Notes: a model not told the origin generated them from the sequence alone. 64,000 nucleotides of DNA from Adenanthera pavonina (GCA_026686845.1 JAIVEN010000015.1:3921001-3985000), one strand, 5' to 3'; shown: positions 50,101 to 63,489, counted from the first letter of the stretch. Translations and numbers: made by a program.

Positions 50101-51782
50101 TTCAGATAATTTCTAGCCCAAAAAAAAAGATAGCTTTAATTTTATTATTTTTTATTAAATTTTAATGTTTTTATCTGAAGTAAAGTGTAAAATAATATAA
50201 ATATTGTAGTTGTTTAACTTGTAAAAAATAATAATAAAAAATAAGAACAGTTTAAATTAAATTTAAACTTTTCAGATAAAATGTTCATTAGTTTTTTTTT
50301 TTGCCCATCAAATGTGCATCAGCAAAGTGCACATCCTTATCCTTCCGCCACATACCATTAAATACTTGATTCAATTGATAAGGAATTATACCAGGTTAAT
50401 CATAATGTAGCAGTATTAAATATTCAGTGGTAGAGTTTGTCATCCAAAAGAGTTTGATGCCCGACTTGATCTAGATCAGTCTGCGCTTTGATCAATCCTT
50501 CAATTAAAATGGGATAGGTTCATAATACTGGATATACTTGCAAAAATATATGTGTGTGTGCGCGCACTAGATATAATAAACTTCAATGCCACATATTCTC
50601 CAATATTTTTACACATAATTTCATGGATTCTAGATTTTTCTTAAAAAAATAATTTGACTAAAATATTGAAAGATTTATTGTTAATTATTTCATAAAAATA
50701 TAAGATTATCATAGATTATTTAAAAATAATTTTTACCACATATTTTTATTAAAATATGACAATAAATATTCGAATTAATTTTCGTAACCTTTTTATTGTT
50801 AAGTTTTTTACGGAATTATTATATTAAGAAATCATTTATTAAGTAATAGCTAGATTTAAAAATTAATATACAAATTCAGGTTCAGAGTCCATTTAAAGGT
50901 CAGGCAAATCTATAATGCTAGTATTATTCTACATGGCACTCTGTTTCTTTGTGTTTCAAATTAAAAGTAAGACTACAGCAAAGAGAAAATGCTATGTTTT
51001 GGATTAACGTAGGACAATTAAATAGGTCAATTCAATAAGAGGGTTTTCATGAATAAAAATAACTTGCAATAATAGGAGACTTAATGGAAGGGCATGAGGG
51101 GCACGCAGCTTCTTGTTAGCTTAATATATGTAATTATAATCTAATTAGATTAACTAATTAGTTTTGTTTGCTTTTGCCCCTAGCTAACATCTGTATCCAA
51201 TCACATGATGATATAATTATGTCCAATAAATAAATAAATAGATTGAGCCTGAAGGTATACGTACGAAGATCCTAGCTCTTGGGATGCTAGGTTAATTCTG
51301 CTTTCTCATACGCCTTTCTAGGAAATCAAGCGCTTCAAAGCATTTGTCTCAAATATAGTCAGTAAATATCTAAATTAAGTTTGATTAGGTGTGTGTAAAT
51401 ATATATAGGACCTACATAATAATAGAGATGGTATTGCTTATTTAATTATTTATTTTTTGCATGAAAGTTTTGGAATAAAGAGTAGGATGGAAATTATCAA
51501 TTATGTTTTCAAAATTTTCTCCTTTTTATATTTTATGATTTTATGTTCTCTAAAGTTAAAAAATGTAAAAAAATATTTTTTTTTGGAAAGCACTAAAGGT
51601 ATCATTAGCCGATGACGGAAAATTTATTCCCTCAAGGCATAAAAATGTTTCTAATAAGGTCTTTTTTATATATATAGCATAGCATGGGCTGAACCCAAAA
51701 AATATTTTTATTACTAATATATATAACTTATTTTTAATGAAATTTTAATATAAGATAATCCTTTATTGTTAACCATTTTAAT
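50101..51782. other. AT-rich intergenic spacer
   Basis: No gene is seen. Confidence 0.55.
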
Positions 51783-52094
51783 GTGATTGATAATAACCCC
51801 TTATATAGTTTTTTGAGGCAAAACGAATTTCAATTTTCAATATACAATCAACGAACAGGGGAACTTCTTAATAGAAGATGGGAAGTTGAGGTGCGTCACA
51901 TTTATCTGGAAAGAAACTCCTCTGCTGATCGGTTAGCTAATTTCAGCATGCAACTCAATTTTGATCTTCAGTTGTTAACTATGCCACCTAGAGACTTAGA
52001 ATATCTTAGTATTAAAAATCAGACCGATCATTCAAGATTCAATGGTGAAATTGGAGTTAGATCAGTTGTAAATAAATTAATATATTTTAAATAA
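51783..52094 (+). pseudogene. LINE-type RNase H fragment
   Basis: The 103-codon open frame ends in the C-terminal part of a plant LINE RNase H domain: VRHIYLERNSSADRLAN matches the conserved H-x-x-R-x-x-N-x-x-A-D-x-L-A pattern. The catalytic N-terminal part is missing, and there is no reverse transcriptase beside it. I take it as a remnant; the start codon is accidental. Confidence 0.75.
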
Positions 52095-54885
52095 TACAGA
52101 TAAAAAATATAAAAGATACTTATCCATAATATCATAAAATTAACATTCAATTTAAGATGAAAAATAAACTTAATAATTTTTTTTATTTTATATATCATAT
52201 AGAAAATTAGAAATATTATTAATAAGTTTCACAATCTAATATTAAAATTTATAAATTTATCATTTATAATAATTATATATTATAATAATATTTATCCAAT
52301 ATTATAATTATTGCAACTCAATCTTGTCTTTCATTTGAATTACAATGATAAATATTTATAGACTAAATGAAACTTTCTAGAAGATTGATAAAATAGGAAA
52401 TTATTTAACATAATAACTAAATCTAAGGAGATTATAAGAATCTTATTTATTTAAAAAATTTTAAAGAATAGGACATTTTAGAACATTCTAACTTAAAAAA
52501 AAGAAATCATAAAATAGGAAATAAATGAAAGACAATATAAATCATAATAATCCTAAAAAATATTATAAAATATAATCTAAAATACCCTAATAAAATAAAT
52601 TTATCTACATATATAATTCTTTAAAACTATTCATTTTCGATCACCTTTCCCACCAAAAAAAAAAGTGGGTAGCTATATAGCTCTCAGTATTTTAGTTTTC
52701 TCTTTAAATTTTAAGATTCAAATAAGGAGACTTATCATCCTAAATTAACATTCATATCTCTTCTATATTGTATACTTTTCTTTCCTTTCTATACAAGATA
52801 TAGTGAAAATGATTGCTTGATGTGCACACATCATCAGTTTCAGAGTGAAATAATAACACACAACACACTCACACACAAACAAACAAAAATCATTAGCTGT
52901 ATAAATAGTATGAACCCGCGCGCACATAATTTCGTTGTCATGTTTAAATCAATGGTTTTTTGGCATTAGTTGTCGAATGTGTGGTACTGAAAGGAATTCA
53001 TTATTATTTAGATGTGCGGTTGCCGAAAACGGCGCCGTTCCCAAAAATCAATGTTCAATTATTATTTAATTAAGCTATTTAGACAAGTCCTGCAGAATTA
53101 CGGTATATTTTTTTTTATTAACAATTTTCATCGTTATATAAATATCTAATTGACTTTGAAAATCTGATCAGTCTGAATATATGAAAAAGTATAGAACCTT
53201 TCATAATGTAGGATCAAAACGATTCTAAGAAAATAAAGAATGCACAATATGCATAACAATATTGGTGAAAATTCTATATTTTTTAAAGGCTAACAATTCA
53301 ATTAAGAAGGCAGGTTTCAGAAAGTTTAGGGAGTTTTAGTTATGAATGGTCAAAAGTTATACATAAGGAATATTGAACAATTGTATAGTTGGTTTGGGTG
53401 ATCTATGGTATGATCTTATTAGTAACGTTTCAAGTTAGAATTATGCGAATACAAAAAAAAAAAAAACTGTCACAGTTTTCCACCCATATCGTTAGACTCA
53501 GATTCATCAGAGTACGTAATGCGCCTAAGTGGATGACACCTGATAAGGCTATATATATATATATATATTAGGAGAAAATTTGTATACTTGTATTATTGGA
53601 ATTGATTAGTATATGTTTGTTATGCATGTTATAGATACATCGATATAGAAAATAAATATCCTATATGACTTATATGACTGTGTACATAGTTTTCAATAAT
53701 AAAGATAAATCGCGGTAATATATATATATATATATATAAAGTGTGTGAAGTAGAAGGGAGGCTACGCAGCTTACTATTCAGGTGACGGCATATATAAACT
53801 AACATGAGATCAACCAACCAATTAATTAGTTAATATTAATTGCTTGCATCTACCCCTAGTAGCAATACAGATTTAGGAAAAAAATGAAAGTTTTTCTCTG
53901 CTTTCTCGTAAGTCGTAACAGTAATTGCTTGAACTAAAGATCGATCAATGATCAAAATTTTATTTTTTTTCTGAAAAAAATATTACAATTACACGCACAC
54001 ATACCTAATTTACATGATCGATATTTTTAGTTTGTCAAAATATATTTACATGTAAAATATTAAAGTATTAAAATAATAAGAAAAATAAAATTAGTGCCTT
54101 GTATGTACTTCTCCAACCAAAATAATCATAATACAAAAATATCAGAATGCTGATTTTCGTAGAACATTATAATTATAATTAATAAATATAAACTGTTAGT
54201 GCTTTCTTTTGTTATAGTTGACTTGTGTTTGGTTTCCTGGCTTCACTTAGTTAAGCGCCCCGGACATCCAATAAAAGAAATCTCAGTAAATATTGGCAAT
54301 GAGTTGAAACTTGAAACCATTAATATATCTATAATAATGTAAAATTTAAGGAAAGCCGGGTATTTTTGCGATAAATATATATTATAACTCATTCCTCAAA
54401 CTCTATATAATATAATATGAGAAAGTAATTTTCGTTTATATTATGCAGAAATGAGTTGAAATCTTGGTGATGGCCACATGTATTAATCAAGCACATGCTA
54501 GAACTCCAGTGTCCATTCTGGTAAGTCTTCCAGATTCAATTTGCATTTGTTTCGTTTTTGGCGCGGCGGCATCACCACAATTGACTTTAAGCCATCCTAG
54601 CTAGTTGGGGAGGTTCCCAACCAATGCATTGCTCCACTCTTCTGCGTGCAGTATCAGTTAATGGATTTAGAATTGGATAATGGCATGCTTCACTGAGAGG
54701 ATATATCTATGTTTTTATTCCCATAAAGTCTTCCATTATGACAGTCCCAAAGTTTTCATCACACAATTCCAAACGTGGAGGTCCACTGATAACCAGTTTT
54801 AGCATCAATCACATACATATAATAGCTCAGGTTTTGTAACAGCCAATCATATTTAGGAATCCCTCTAGTTTTGATCTTGCGGTTG
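52095..54885. other. AT-rich intergenic spacer
   Basis: No gene. Simple (TA)n tracts lie at 53550-53569 and 53718-53739. A perfect 12-bp palindrome AACGGCGCCGTT stands out in the AT-rich context at 53028-53039. Confidence 0.55.
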
Positions 54886-54996
54886 TTTGATATAATTATA
54901 TATATATATATATAAAGGTGTGCCACCAGTAACATGTAATGTTATGTGGGTTGTGTATTTAGTATATTATATATATATATGTATGTATGTATGTAT
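54886..54996. repeat. Inverted copy of a segment of the copia leader
   Basis: This flank (tgccaccagtaacatgtaat, gttatgtgggttgtg, tagtatattata) is the reverse complement of 60465-60578 inside the neighbouring copia element. It ends exactly at the edge of the 3' LTR. Confidence 0.8.
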
Positions 54997-55479
54997 TGTT
55001 ACTAAAATTTTGGTTATACTTAATCAATTTATTACCAACCAAATCCTTAAACAATAATTTAATACCCATATCAAATCTAAAGAATTAGAATATGAGAGCG
55101 GAAGCGAGCGTACCAGAATCCATCACATGAGAAGTCCTTTAGAATTCACAAATTAATATGCTATGATATTCTAGATTGAATATATCAGAACTTTTTTAAT
55201 AGTTTTCTCTAAGGGGGTGAGAGAACTAAATTCAATGACATAACAATCTGGGGACCATGACCTTCTATTTATAGAGAAACATTATGTGATATTTATAATT
55301 CGGCCCCTCAACAAATTATAAATATCACTCTGGTCTCTACACATTAATTCCATAACAATTATACCCTTAAGCCCTAAAACTTTAATTCCAAATAGGCCAC
55401 TTCAATTAGGCTTATTTAAATAATGACCATACACTTTTAATATTTACATGTGTGGCCCCATATTAATTTTATTCCAACA
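54997..55479 (-). repeat. Copia LTR (3' LTR of the minus-strand element)
   Basis: 483 bp. By eye it differs from the LTR at 61394-61873 at about 30 positions, mostly transitions, so the insertion is old. It contains the landmarks gagagcggaagcgagcgtac and ctctaagggggtgagagaac. Confidence 0.9.
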
Positions 55480-55480
55480 A

Positions 55481-55492
55481 TCTTCCACTGGG
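55481..55492 (-). other. Polypurine tract of the copia element
   Basis: On the minus strand, CCAGTGGAAGAT lies directly before the LTR start TGTTGG, the usual position of the plus-strand primer. Confidence 0.75.
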
Positions 55493-55886
55493 TCACATAT
55501 GTAAACCTTATAAAAAGTGGTTTCTATATGAGCTAAAAAAAAAAAACTTGTCATTTTATTCACAAGGTATAAACAATTAGGTCCAATGATTGCATTAATA
55601 TAGGATCAAAGAGGCGTTTGTCATATTTATCATGACTAGACCCAACAATGGTCACATATATTGACACAACCAAATGACATAGATCAATCATGGATGTGTA
55701 GCATAAAAAATTACATACAATGTGATCTATACATGTCTATTTTCCAACTGATCCTCCTTACTTTAATGAGATCAATACTTTAACATAATGTGACAGAGTG
55801 AAGCACAATAACTAAATAACTTTATTTCTGATCAGAAAATACATTTTAGTACATAAAAGTCTTACATCGAACATTACATACTCCCA

Positions 55887-58800
55887 CTACATTGAGATAT
55901 CCTTAAACATAATAACATCCATATGAGTAGTATGCTCATGAAAGACCATGGGTGGTAATGCTTTCGTAAGCGGATCTGCTATCATGGAGTTTGTCCCAAT
56001 ATGTTTGATGGATATTTGTCCACTTTGCACTCTTTCTTTTACAACTAGAAACTTGATGTCTATATGTTTTGATTTAGACGAACTCCTGTTGTTATTAGAA
56101 TATAAAACTGCAGACTTGTTATCACAATATAACTTCAATGGTCTTTCTATATTTCCTAAAATGCGCAGCCCAGTGACTAAATTCTGCAGCCAGATTCCTT
56201 GATTGGATGCCTCATAACATGCTACAAATTCCGCTTCCATAGTAGAAGAAGCTGTAAGTGTTTGTTTAGTGCTCTTCCAAGAAATGGCTCCACCAGCCAA
56301 TAGAAAGATGTAGCCTGATGTTGATCTCCTACTATCTTGGCATCCAGCATAGTTAGAATCACAATACCCTTTGATCTCCAACTGATCTGATCTACAGTAT
56401 GTGAGCATGTAATCCTTTGTTCTTTTCAAATAGCGCATAACCTGTTTGGCTGCTTTCCAATGATCTATTCTAGGATTACTTAAATATCTACCAAGCATAC
56501 CTGTAATGTGCGCAATATCTGGACACGTACAAACCTGAGCATACATTAGACTCCCAATTGCTGATGCATAGGGAATCTTTTGCATTTCTTCAATGTCAAG
56601 ATTACTTTTAGGGCACTGATTAAGGCTGAACTTATCACCTTTAGCAACAGGTGTATTAAGTGGTTTGCAATCCTGCATGCCAAATCTCTTAAGGACTTTA
56701 TCAATATAATTCCTTTGAGATAATCCAAGAATACCTCAAGAGCGATCTCGATGTATTTGGATTCCTAATACAAAGGAGGCTTCATCAAAATCTTTCATCT
56801 CAAAATTTTTTGACAGAAATCTCTTGATTTCATTCAATATGCCCATATCATTAGTGGCAAGCAGTATATCATCCACATACAAAACTAGGAACATAAATTT
56901 ACTTGCACTGAATTTTTGATACACACAATTATTAATAGTGTTTACCTCAAAGCCAAATGAGGTAATTACTTGGTGAAATTTGTGATACCATTGACGGGAA
57001 GCTTGTTTGAGTCTATAGATGGATTTCTTCAATTTATAAACCATCTTCTTTGAGTTCCTTAATTCAAAGTTTTCTGGTTGCACCATATATATTGTTTCAT
57101 CAATGTCACCATTAAGAAACACTGTTTTTACATCCATCTGATGAAACTCAAGATCAAAATGTGCAACTAATGTCATGATTGTCCTAAAAAAGTCTTTCGA
57201 AGAAACTAGAGAGAAAGTCTCTTTATAGTCAATCCCTTCCTTTTGAGTAAAGCCTTTTGCCACAAGACGAACCTTATATTTTTCCACATTACCATTTGCA
57301 TTCTGTTTGGTTTTAAATATCCATTTGCAACCAATGGGTTTTGCACCTTCTGGTAATGGGACAAGTTCCTAAACTTTATTGTCTTGCATGGACTTATACT
57401 CCTCATTCATTACTTTAATCCACTTTTGAGAGTTAGGGTCTTGCATGGCTTGATGGACATTGATTGGATCATCATCCACCATACCATTTTCTCTATCATG
57501 TTCTTGAAGGAACACAACGAAATCATCCGAAATCGCTTTTCTTCTTTCTCTAGTAGATCTACGCAATGAAAGTGGTTGTTGAGGCTATTGAGTTTGTTCC
57601 AAAGGAACAAATACCTCATCTTGAACGGGGTTTTGATCAACATTATCCTGTTGAGGTTCCGAATTCACTTCTTGAACAACAACAGGTATGGTAACCTGTA
57701 TATGTTCAGAAGTAACTGCAGTAATTGGTTCAAAAATTAAGTCCAATTATTCCTCAAAGGTAATGTCGCTTACCTTATTTCTCCCCCCAAACTCAACATC
57801 CTCAAAGAATCGTGCAGTTCCAGTTTCAAATATTGTCTTAAGCATGGGATCATAAAATTTATAGCCCATAGACCGTTCAGAGTAGCCAATAAAGTAACTA
57901 CTAAATGTTTTGGAGTCCAGCTTCTTTTCTTGAGGCCTATAAGGGCGTGTTTCAGCTGGGCATCCCCAAATGTGAAAATGCTCAAGACTAGGTTTTCGAT
58001 CTGTCCAAAGCTCATAAGGTGTTTTAGTAGTTGATTTAGTTGGTACTCTATTCAAAATGTAGGCTGCAATCTTAAATGCTTCTCCCCATAGTGATTCTGG
58101 CAAAGAGGAATGACTAATCATACTCCTTACCATATCATGAAGAGTTTGGTTTTGTCTCTCAGCTACACCGTTCATCCTAGGTGATCTTGGCATAGTGTAC
58201 TGTGGGACAATTCCCGATTCCTCTAGGAATCTAGCAAATGGTCATGGACGTTGTTCACCTGATCTGTCATATCTACCGTAGTATTCACCACCAAGATCAA
58301 ATCTAACTTTCTTAATTCTTTTATTGAGTTGATTTTCAACTTCAGCCTTAAAGATTTTGAACATATCCAAGACCTCTGATTTTTCATGAATTAAATATAG
58401 ATACCCATATCTGGAATAGTCATCTATGAATGATACAAAATATTATTGACCATTCCATGAAGATTTAGGAAATGGTCCACAAACGTCTGCATGTATCAAT
58501 TCTAAGACATCTAAACTTCTATAGGCACCTACTCTTTTAACTTTAGTTTATTTACCTTTGATACAGTCAATACAAACATCAAAGTCTGTAAAGTCTATAT
58601 TGCTCAAAATGCCATTAGACACAAGACGTTCAATTCTTGGTTTAGAAATATGACCTAATCGCTTATGCCATAATGACCCCAAGTTTTCCTGGTTAATTTT
58701 ACGCTTAGTACCGCGTGATGACGCATGCAAGACTTCTTGATAAGATTCAATCGTGTCAAGTAAATATAAATTGTCATAAAAAATCAAAGAACCATGTCCA

Positions 58801-59976
58801 ACAACATTTGAATTAATAGATATTACAACCTTATTGTCTCCAAATGTACAAAAGTAACTAGATTTGTCCAATTTAGAAACAAAAACCAAATTTCGTCTAA
58901 ATGACGGTACAACAAAAGTGTCTATCAAATCTAAATAATGACCAGTTCCTAATAATAACCTAAAATGACCGATTGCTTCTACATCTACTGACTCGCCATC
59001 TCCCACATAAATGCATCTTTCAGCATCAGTTGGCTTTCGGTAAACCCTGCATAGAAACACTTATGTGAATAGTAGTACCAGAATCTAACCACCATGTGTT
59101 CTTAGGTACTAAAGCTAAATTAACCTCAGAACAAACCAAAGTAAGAGGCATACCTTTCTTTACACGCCATGCGTGATACTTGGTACAATCCTTTTTCTGA
59201 TGTCCAGTTTTCTTACAAAAGAAACATTTATCCTTGTTTTAAACATGTTTCTTCTGATTTGAACCCTTAGCAGCCTCAGATCTCTTTCTCTTTTTGCCTT
59301 TGCCTTTAGAGGTGGTTGCTAGATTAACACTTTCAGTGTTATCTTGCTTCAATCTCTCTTTCTCTTGCACAAGATAAGCAATGAGCTCATTAAGAGTCCA
59401 TTTATCCTTCTGACAGTTATAACTGAACTTAAAGTGACTGTATTGCATAGGAAGAGATATGAGTACCAAATACACCAGTAAATCCTCAGTTAGCTCAAGC
59501 TTTAGTTCTTTAAGCTTAGCAGCCATGTGAGACATTTCCATGATGTATTCCTTAATATTTCCTTTGCCTTTATACTTCATAGAAATCAAGCGTTGCAAAA
59601 GCGTACTTGTTTCTACCTTATTGCCTTTTACAAAGCGTTTCTCAATTTCAGCAAGAAAATCCTTAGTATTGGTAATCTTATCTGACACCGCACCCCTAAA
59701 AGATTCGGGAATGCCACGCCTAATGATCATTAGACTCATGCGGTTTGAGCAATCCCACTTCTCAAAGTACCTTCGTTCATCAGAGGAACTTGTAGCTGTA
59801 AGAGGAGGAGATTGCTCAATCCTTAGCGCAAGATCCAGATCCATGCAACCCAACACAATCTGTATGTTGTCTTTCCATTCCTTGAAATTGGTACCATTTA
59901 AAATGGGAATAGAACTCAAATTGGCAGATATAGATGAAATAGCAGCTAAAAGAAAAGAATACAACATAATAAACAT
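55887..59976 (-). pseudogene. Copia gag-pol polyprotein, broken by stops
   Basis: Minus strand, N- to C-terminal. Gag (59239-59976; NGTNFKEWKDNI) ends at a stop at 59239, followed by a CCHC knuckle (CFFCKKTGHQKKDC). The protease site is LDSGTT, with a frameshift near 59050 just after it. Integrase has the zinc site (WHKRLGH, CIDC), DVCGP, LGGEY and the NGVAERQNQT glutamate. Reverse transcriptase has YVDDILL; RNase H has YCDSNYAG and TMEAEFVA. Other in-frame stops lie at 58548, 58443, 58242, 57747, 57585, 57369 and 56736. The product would act in reverse transcription and integration of the element in virus-like particles; this copy cannot make a full protein. It could still be moved by proteins made elsewhere. 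Confidence 0.9.
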
Positions 59977-60461
59977 AGTCCTAACAAATATAAACTAACA
60001 GCAAGAAATTCAAATAATTAAAACCCAAGACAAGTTACCGGTACAAATATTAAGTCTTTGGACAACAATATTAATTATAAGTGATAATCTTGTTGCAATG
60101 ATCAAATACTGACAATAATTACTATCAAACAATAAATGATCTTTGGATCAATTTATTATTCACATGTAATATATATATATATATATAATCGTCACATATT
60201 TATCATCACAGGTGTGCTTATAATTCAGCCAAATATCAACCTTTCTTTGGGTCGGTTAAGATATATGCATGACATTATACACCACAAAACATTTATTATT
60301 TTTCATGAAAAAAAAAATTTCACAAGAGAAATCACTTTGGTAATTTTCATGTGTCAATTAATTCTTAATAGATAAGGGCATTTAAAATATAACTTAATAT
60401 AATTATTTGAATTTAATTGCTGAAATTTTTTTTTTAATTTAACATAACATACTAAATAGTC

Positions 60462-60580
60462 AATACATACATATATATATATATATAATATACTAAATGC
60501 ACAACCCACATAACATTACATGTTACTGGTGGCACACCTTTATATATATATATATATATATATAATTATATCAAACATTA
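60462..60580. repeat. Segment inverted relative to the flank of the element
   Basis: Partner of 54886-54996. It ends in (TA)n and aattatatcaaac, as the flank does. It lies in the copia leader. Confidence 0.8.
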
Positions 60581-60588
60581 TATTGTTC

Positions 60589-60945
60589 TGAACCCACGTG
60601 ACTGTTCTTTTTTTTTATTTGAAATTCTCCTAAATTTGAAACAATATAACCATTGGTTAAAGAGTATAACCAGTGGCTAAAACAAAAAATAGTATTGCTA
60701 ATGGTTCGTCCTGAACCCACGTGATTTTTTTTTTTTTAAATTCTTCTAAACTTGAAACAATATGACCATTGGTTTAAGAGTATAACCAGTGGCTAAAACA
60801 AAAAATAGTATTGCTAATGATTCGTCCTGAACCCACGTGACTTTTTTTTTTATTTTAAATTCTTGTAAACTTGAAACAATATGACTATTGGTTAAAGAGT
60901 ATAACCAGTGGCTAAAACAAAAATAGTATTGCTAATGGTCAAAGA
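60589..60945. repeat. Three tandem units of about 120 bp with G-box motifs in the copia leader
   Basis: Units at 60589-60710, 60711-60826 and 60827-60945. Each starts ctgaacccacgtgac/t, runs through a T-rich tract and ends with taaccagtggctaaaacaaa and atagtattgctaatg. The perfect CACGTG motif (the core of plant G-boxes) is at 60595, 60718 and 60834. Confidence 0.9.
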
Positions 60946-61376
60946 TAAAAAAATGAAATAGTGTGACCATCCCCCAAGCGACATGACAGAAAATGAAGAG
61001 GTAGACAAAATTGTTGCAACCATTCAGATTCCGACAACAACAATGGACCTCATGTTGTCAGAGACCAAACACAACAGCGTGTACTTGGTGTCATGCCACT
61101 TTATGATTGCCCACACCCACACAAGTGATGAACCCCAAATATCAAAGATGCAAGAAACAGTACCGAAATGCCAAAGAAATATATTTCAAAGTGGAGAAAG
61201 ACAACTTTAATTGCATATTAAAATTCATAATAAATATTGAAAAAATTTAAACAAGAAATTTATTCAGGAATTCATCACAAAAAATAAAAGTTTCAAATTC
61301 TATAAAGCCACATAAAATCATAAAATTTAGTCATATAAACATGAATATTATATTCTAAAAATTTAATGATGGGAAG

Positions 61377-61390
61377 ACTCTGATACTAAT
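61377..61390 (-). other. Primer-binding site of the copia element
   Basis: On the minus strand, three bases after the LTR end (TTCA), the sequence reads attagtatcagagtc. It matches the usual copia site TGGTATCAGAGC, complementary to initiator methionine tRNA, except for two or three bases. Confidence 0.75.
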
Positions 61391-61393
61391 TAT

Positions 61394-61873
61394 TGAAAAA
61401 ATTTTAGTTATACTTAATTAATTTATTACCAACCAAATCCTTATACAATAATTTAATACCCATCTCAAATCTAAAAAATTAGAATATGAGAGCGGAAGCG
61501 AGCGTACCAGAATCTATCACATGAAAAGTCCTTTAGAATTCATAAACTAGTATGCTATGATCTTCTAGATTGAATATATCAAAACTTTCTTGATAGTTTT
61601 CTCTAAGGGGGTGAGAGAACTAAATTCAATGACATAATAATATAGGGACCATGACCTTCTATTTATAGAGAAACATTATGTGATATTTATAATTCGGCCC
61701 CTCAACAAATTATAAATATTACTCTTGTTTCTACACATTAATTCCATAACAATTATACCCTTAAGCCCTAAAACTTTAATTCTAAATAAGCCACTTCAAT
61801 TAGACTTATTTAAATAATGATCATACACTTTTAATATTTACATGTGTGGCCCTATATTAATTTTATTCCAACA
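61394..61873 (-). repeat. Copia LTR (5' LTR of the minus-strand element)
   Basis: 480 bp, the partner of 54997-55479. The outer end reads TGTTGGAATAAAATTAA on the minus strand. Transcription of the element would start in this LTR. Confidence 0.9.
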
Positions 61874-61879
61874 GCGGTA

Positions 61880-63175
61880 ACAACTCATGCTCTCTTAACT
61901 AGATCTCACCTAGCTTCTAAGGACATAGTCTAAAAGTCTTCCTCCTCTCCTTCACTACAAAGTTGGCAAACATTATTTTCAGTCATGTGTCTGCAATAGC
62001 TCTACTCCTGGTATGTCATTAATTTCCCTTCCAGAGCTAGCCAAAGAAAAGGATGAACTCTCTGGGCCCCGTCCACTACCACACAAGCTTCCATTTGGAT
62101 TCTTCTAGGTTCCACTTGTCTTGTTGTACTAACTAGTAGGTCGATTTAAAAGTGAATTTTCGAAAAGCTCGCTCCAATAACATTGAGGGCCAACATCATT
62201 AGGAGATGGTGGTTTGGTGCTTGCGATTTGCACGATGATGGATATGGACAAGAGATTTTCAAAAAGGCTCCAATTCCATTGGCGTTCTAGATCAGCTTCA
62301 TCAATCTTGCACAAAGATTAGAGCTTGAGGAGTCCCCACCAACCTAAATACCCAATTGTCCTCCTAAAAACGTATTGAATTGCCATCCCCTATCTCCCAT
62401 ATGATCCCAATTTTAAGCTCTTCCCAAATTTTGGAAATGCATTGTTGCCATTATGCCAGCCATACTTAGCACGCATTACTCTCACATAGAAGCTCAGGTT
62501 TTGCTACAATTCCAAAACCAATTTTCATGAGAGAAGCCTTATTTTGGCTTTCTAAATCTTTAGTCCGACAACTTCCATTTTGAGTAGGTTGGCACATTCC
62601 CTTCCAACTAACTAGACTTACTCTTAGTTTCAGCAGTGGAGTTCCAAATGAAGTTTCCCAGTGATTTTATCAATTCGAGAGAATAAGCTGGATGGCAATT
62701 TTGAAGTTGATATGGCATATAAAAAGGTATGGTATGGAGAACAGAGTTTGCAAGGGTTATGTGACCCACCAAGGAGAGAGTTTTAGCATTCCATCCTGAC
62801 AACTTCTGCATATATAATACGGTCTTCAATGTAATCATAGGTAGCCCTTGTTAACTCTACTATGGAGTATAGTCATATAGGAACTCCAAGGTATCTACCC
62901 AAATTCTCAGTTCTCTCATAGCCCTGCTCATTGCAAATGGAAACAACATCAGAGTTTGTAACATTCATGAAAAATAGATTTTAATTTGGTTTTGTTTGTA
63001 CTAACCTTAGGACTAGAGTAATGGTAGAACTCTTCAAGCACTCGCTTGATAAGCTGGATTTGACTGTGATGAGTTGTGCTAAAGAGTATGAGGTCATTAG
63101 CAAAGAAAAAATGGGACAATGATGGACCATTCCTCCCTAATTAATTAATAGCCTGGCATTGCTTCTGATAAACTA
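61880..63175 (-). pseudogene. Degenerate LINE reverse transcriptase remnant
   Basis: Minus strand, N- to C-terminal. A palm segment with FFANDLILF at about 63088-63108, where active enzymes have F-A-D-D, shows a lost catalytic Asp. Next come the thumb/linker (NLGRYLGVPI, then KLSGWNAKTLSLVG at about 62740-62800) and the zinc-binding zf-RVT domain (VHPFLWLALEGKL, then RHMTENNVCQLC, near 61960-62060). Frame changes and stops separate the parts. It ends about where the copia LTR starts. It is a dead non-LTR retrotransposon piece. Confidence 0.85.
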
Positions 63176-63455
63176 GTTTAACTTGTAACATCTCAAAATA
63201 TAGTTGTGACTCGTACGAAAAGTGAGAAAATTCTCCATTTTCTATAAGCCTTAAACACCTTTAAACTCATATTTAACAAAAAAAAAATACAATTATAATT
63301 TAAAAGATCGTAATTAAGTTTACTTTTACATGTATAAAGGAGTTAAGCATTTTGTAGAAATTTTGGCAGAATTTCCTCAATAAATAGGATCTCTCGAAAA
63401 TTCTACAATAGCTTAATCAAATAGAATACAATAAGAAGAGCTATGCTCTACAGTA

Positions 63456-63489
<34 letters not shown>

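Larger units (their letters stand above)
54997..61873 (-). mobile_element. Ty1/copia LTR retrotransposon, decayed
   Basis: 6.9 kb with two LTRs of about 480 bp beginning TGTTGG and ending CA on the minus strand. A primer-binding site matching the start of initiator-Met tRNA complement follows the right LTR, and a purine tract precedes the left LTR. The internal order on the minus strand is gag, zinc knuckle, protease, integrase, reverse transcriptase, RNase H, which is the copia order. Gag-pol is broken by at least eight stops and one frameshift. The leader between the PBS and gag is unusually long (about 1.4 kb) and contains tandem repeats. No matching 5-bp target duplication is found at the two ends. 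Confidence 0.93.

Noticed and set aside
59540..59998. 152-codon open frame on the plus strand over gag
   Set aside because: Antisense of copia gag, no resemblance to a known protein.
60983..61210. 75-codon open frame in the copia leader on the plus strand
   Set aside because: Opposite to the element, no family, and leaders of this kind often contain chance frames.
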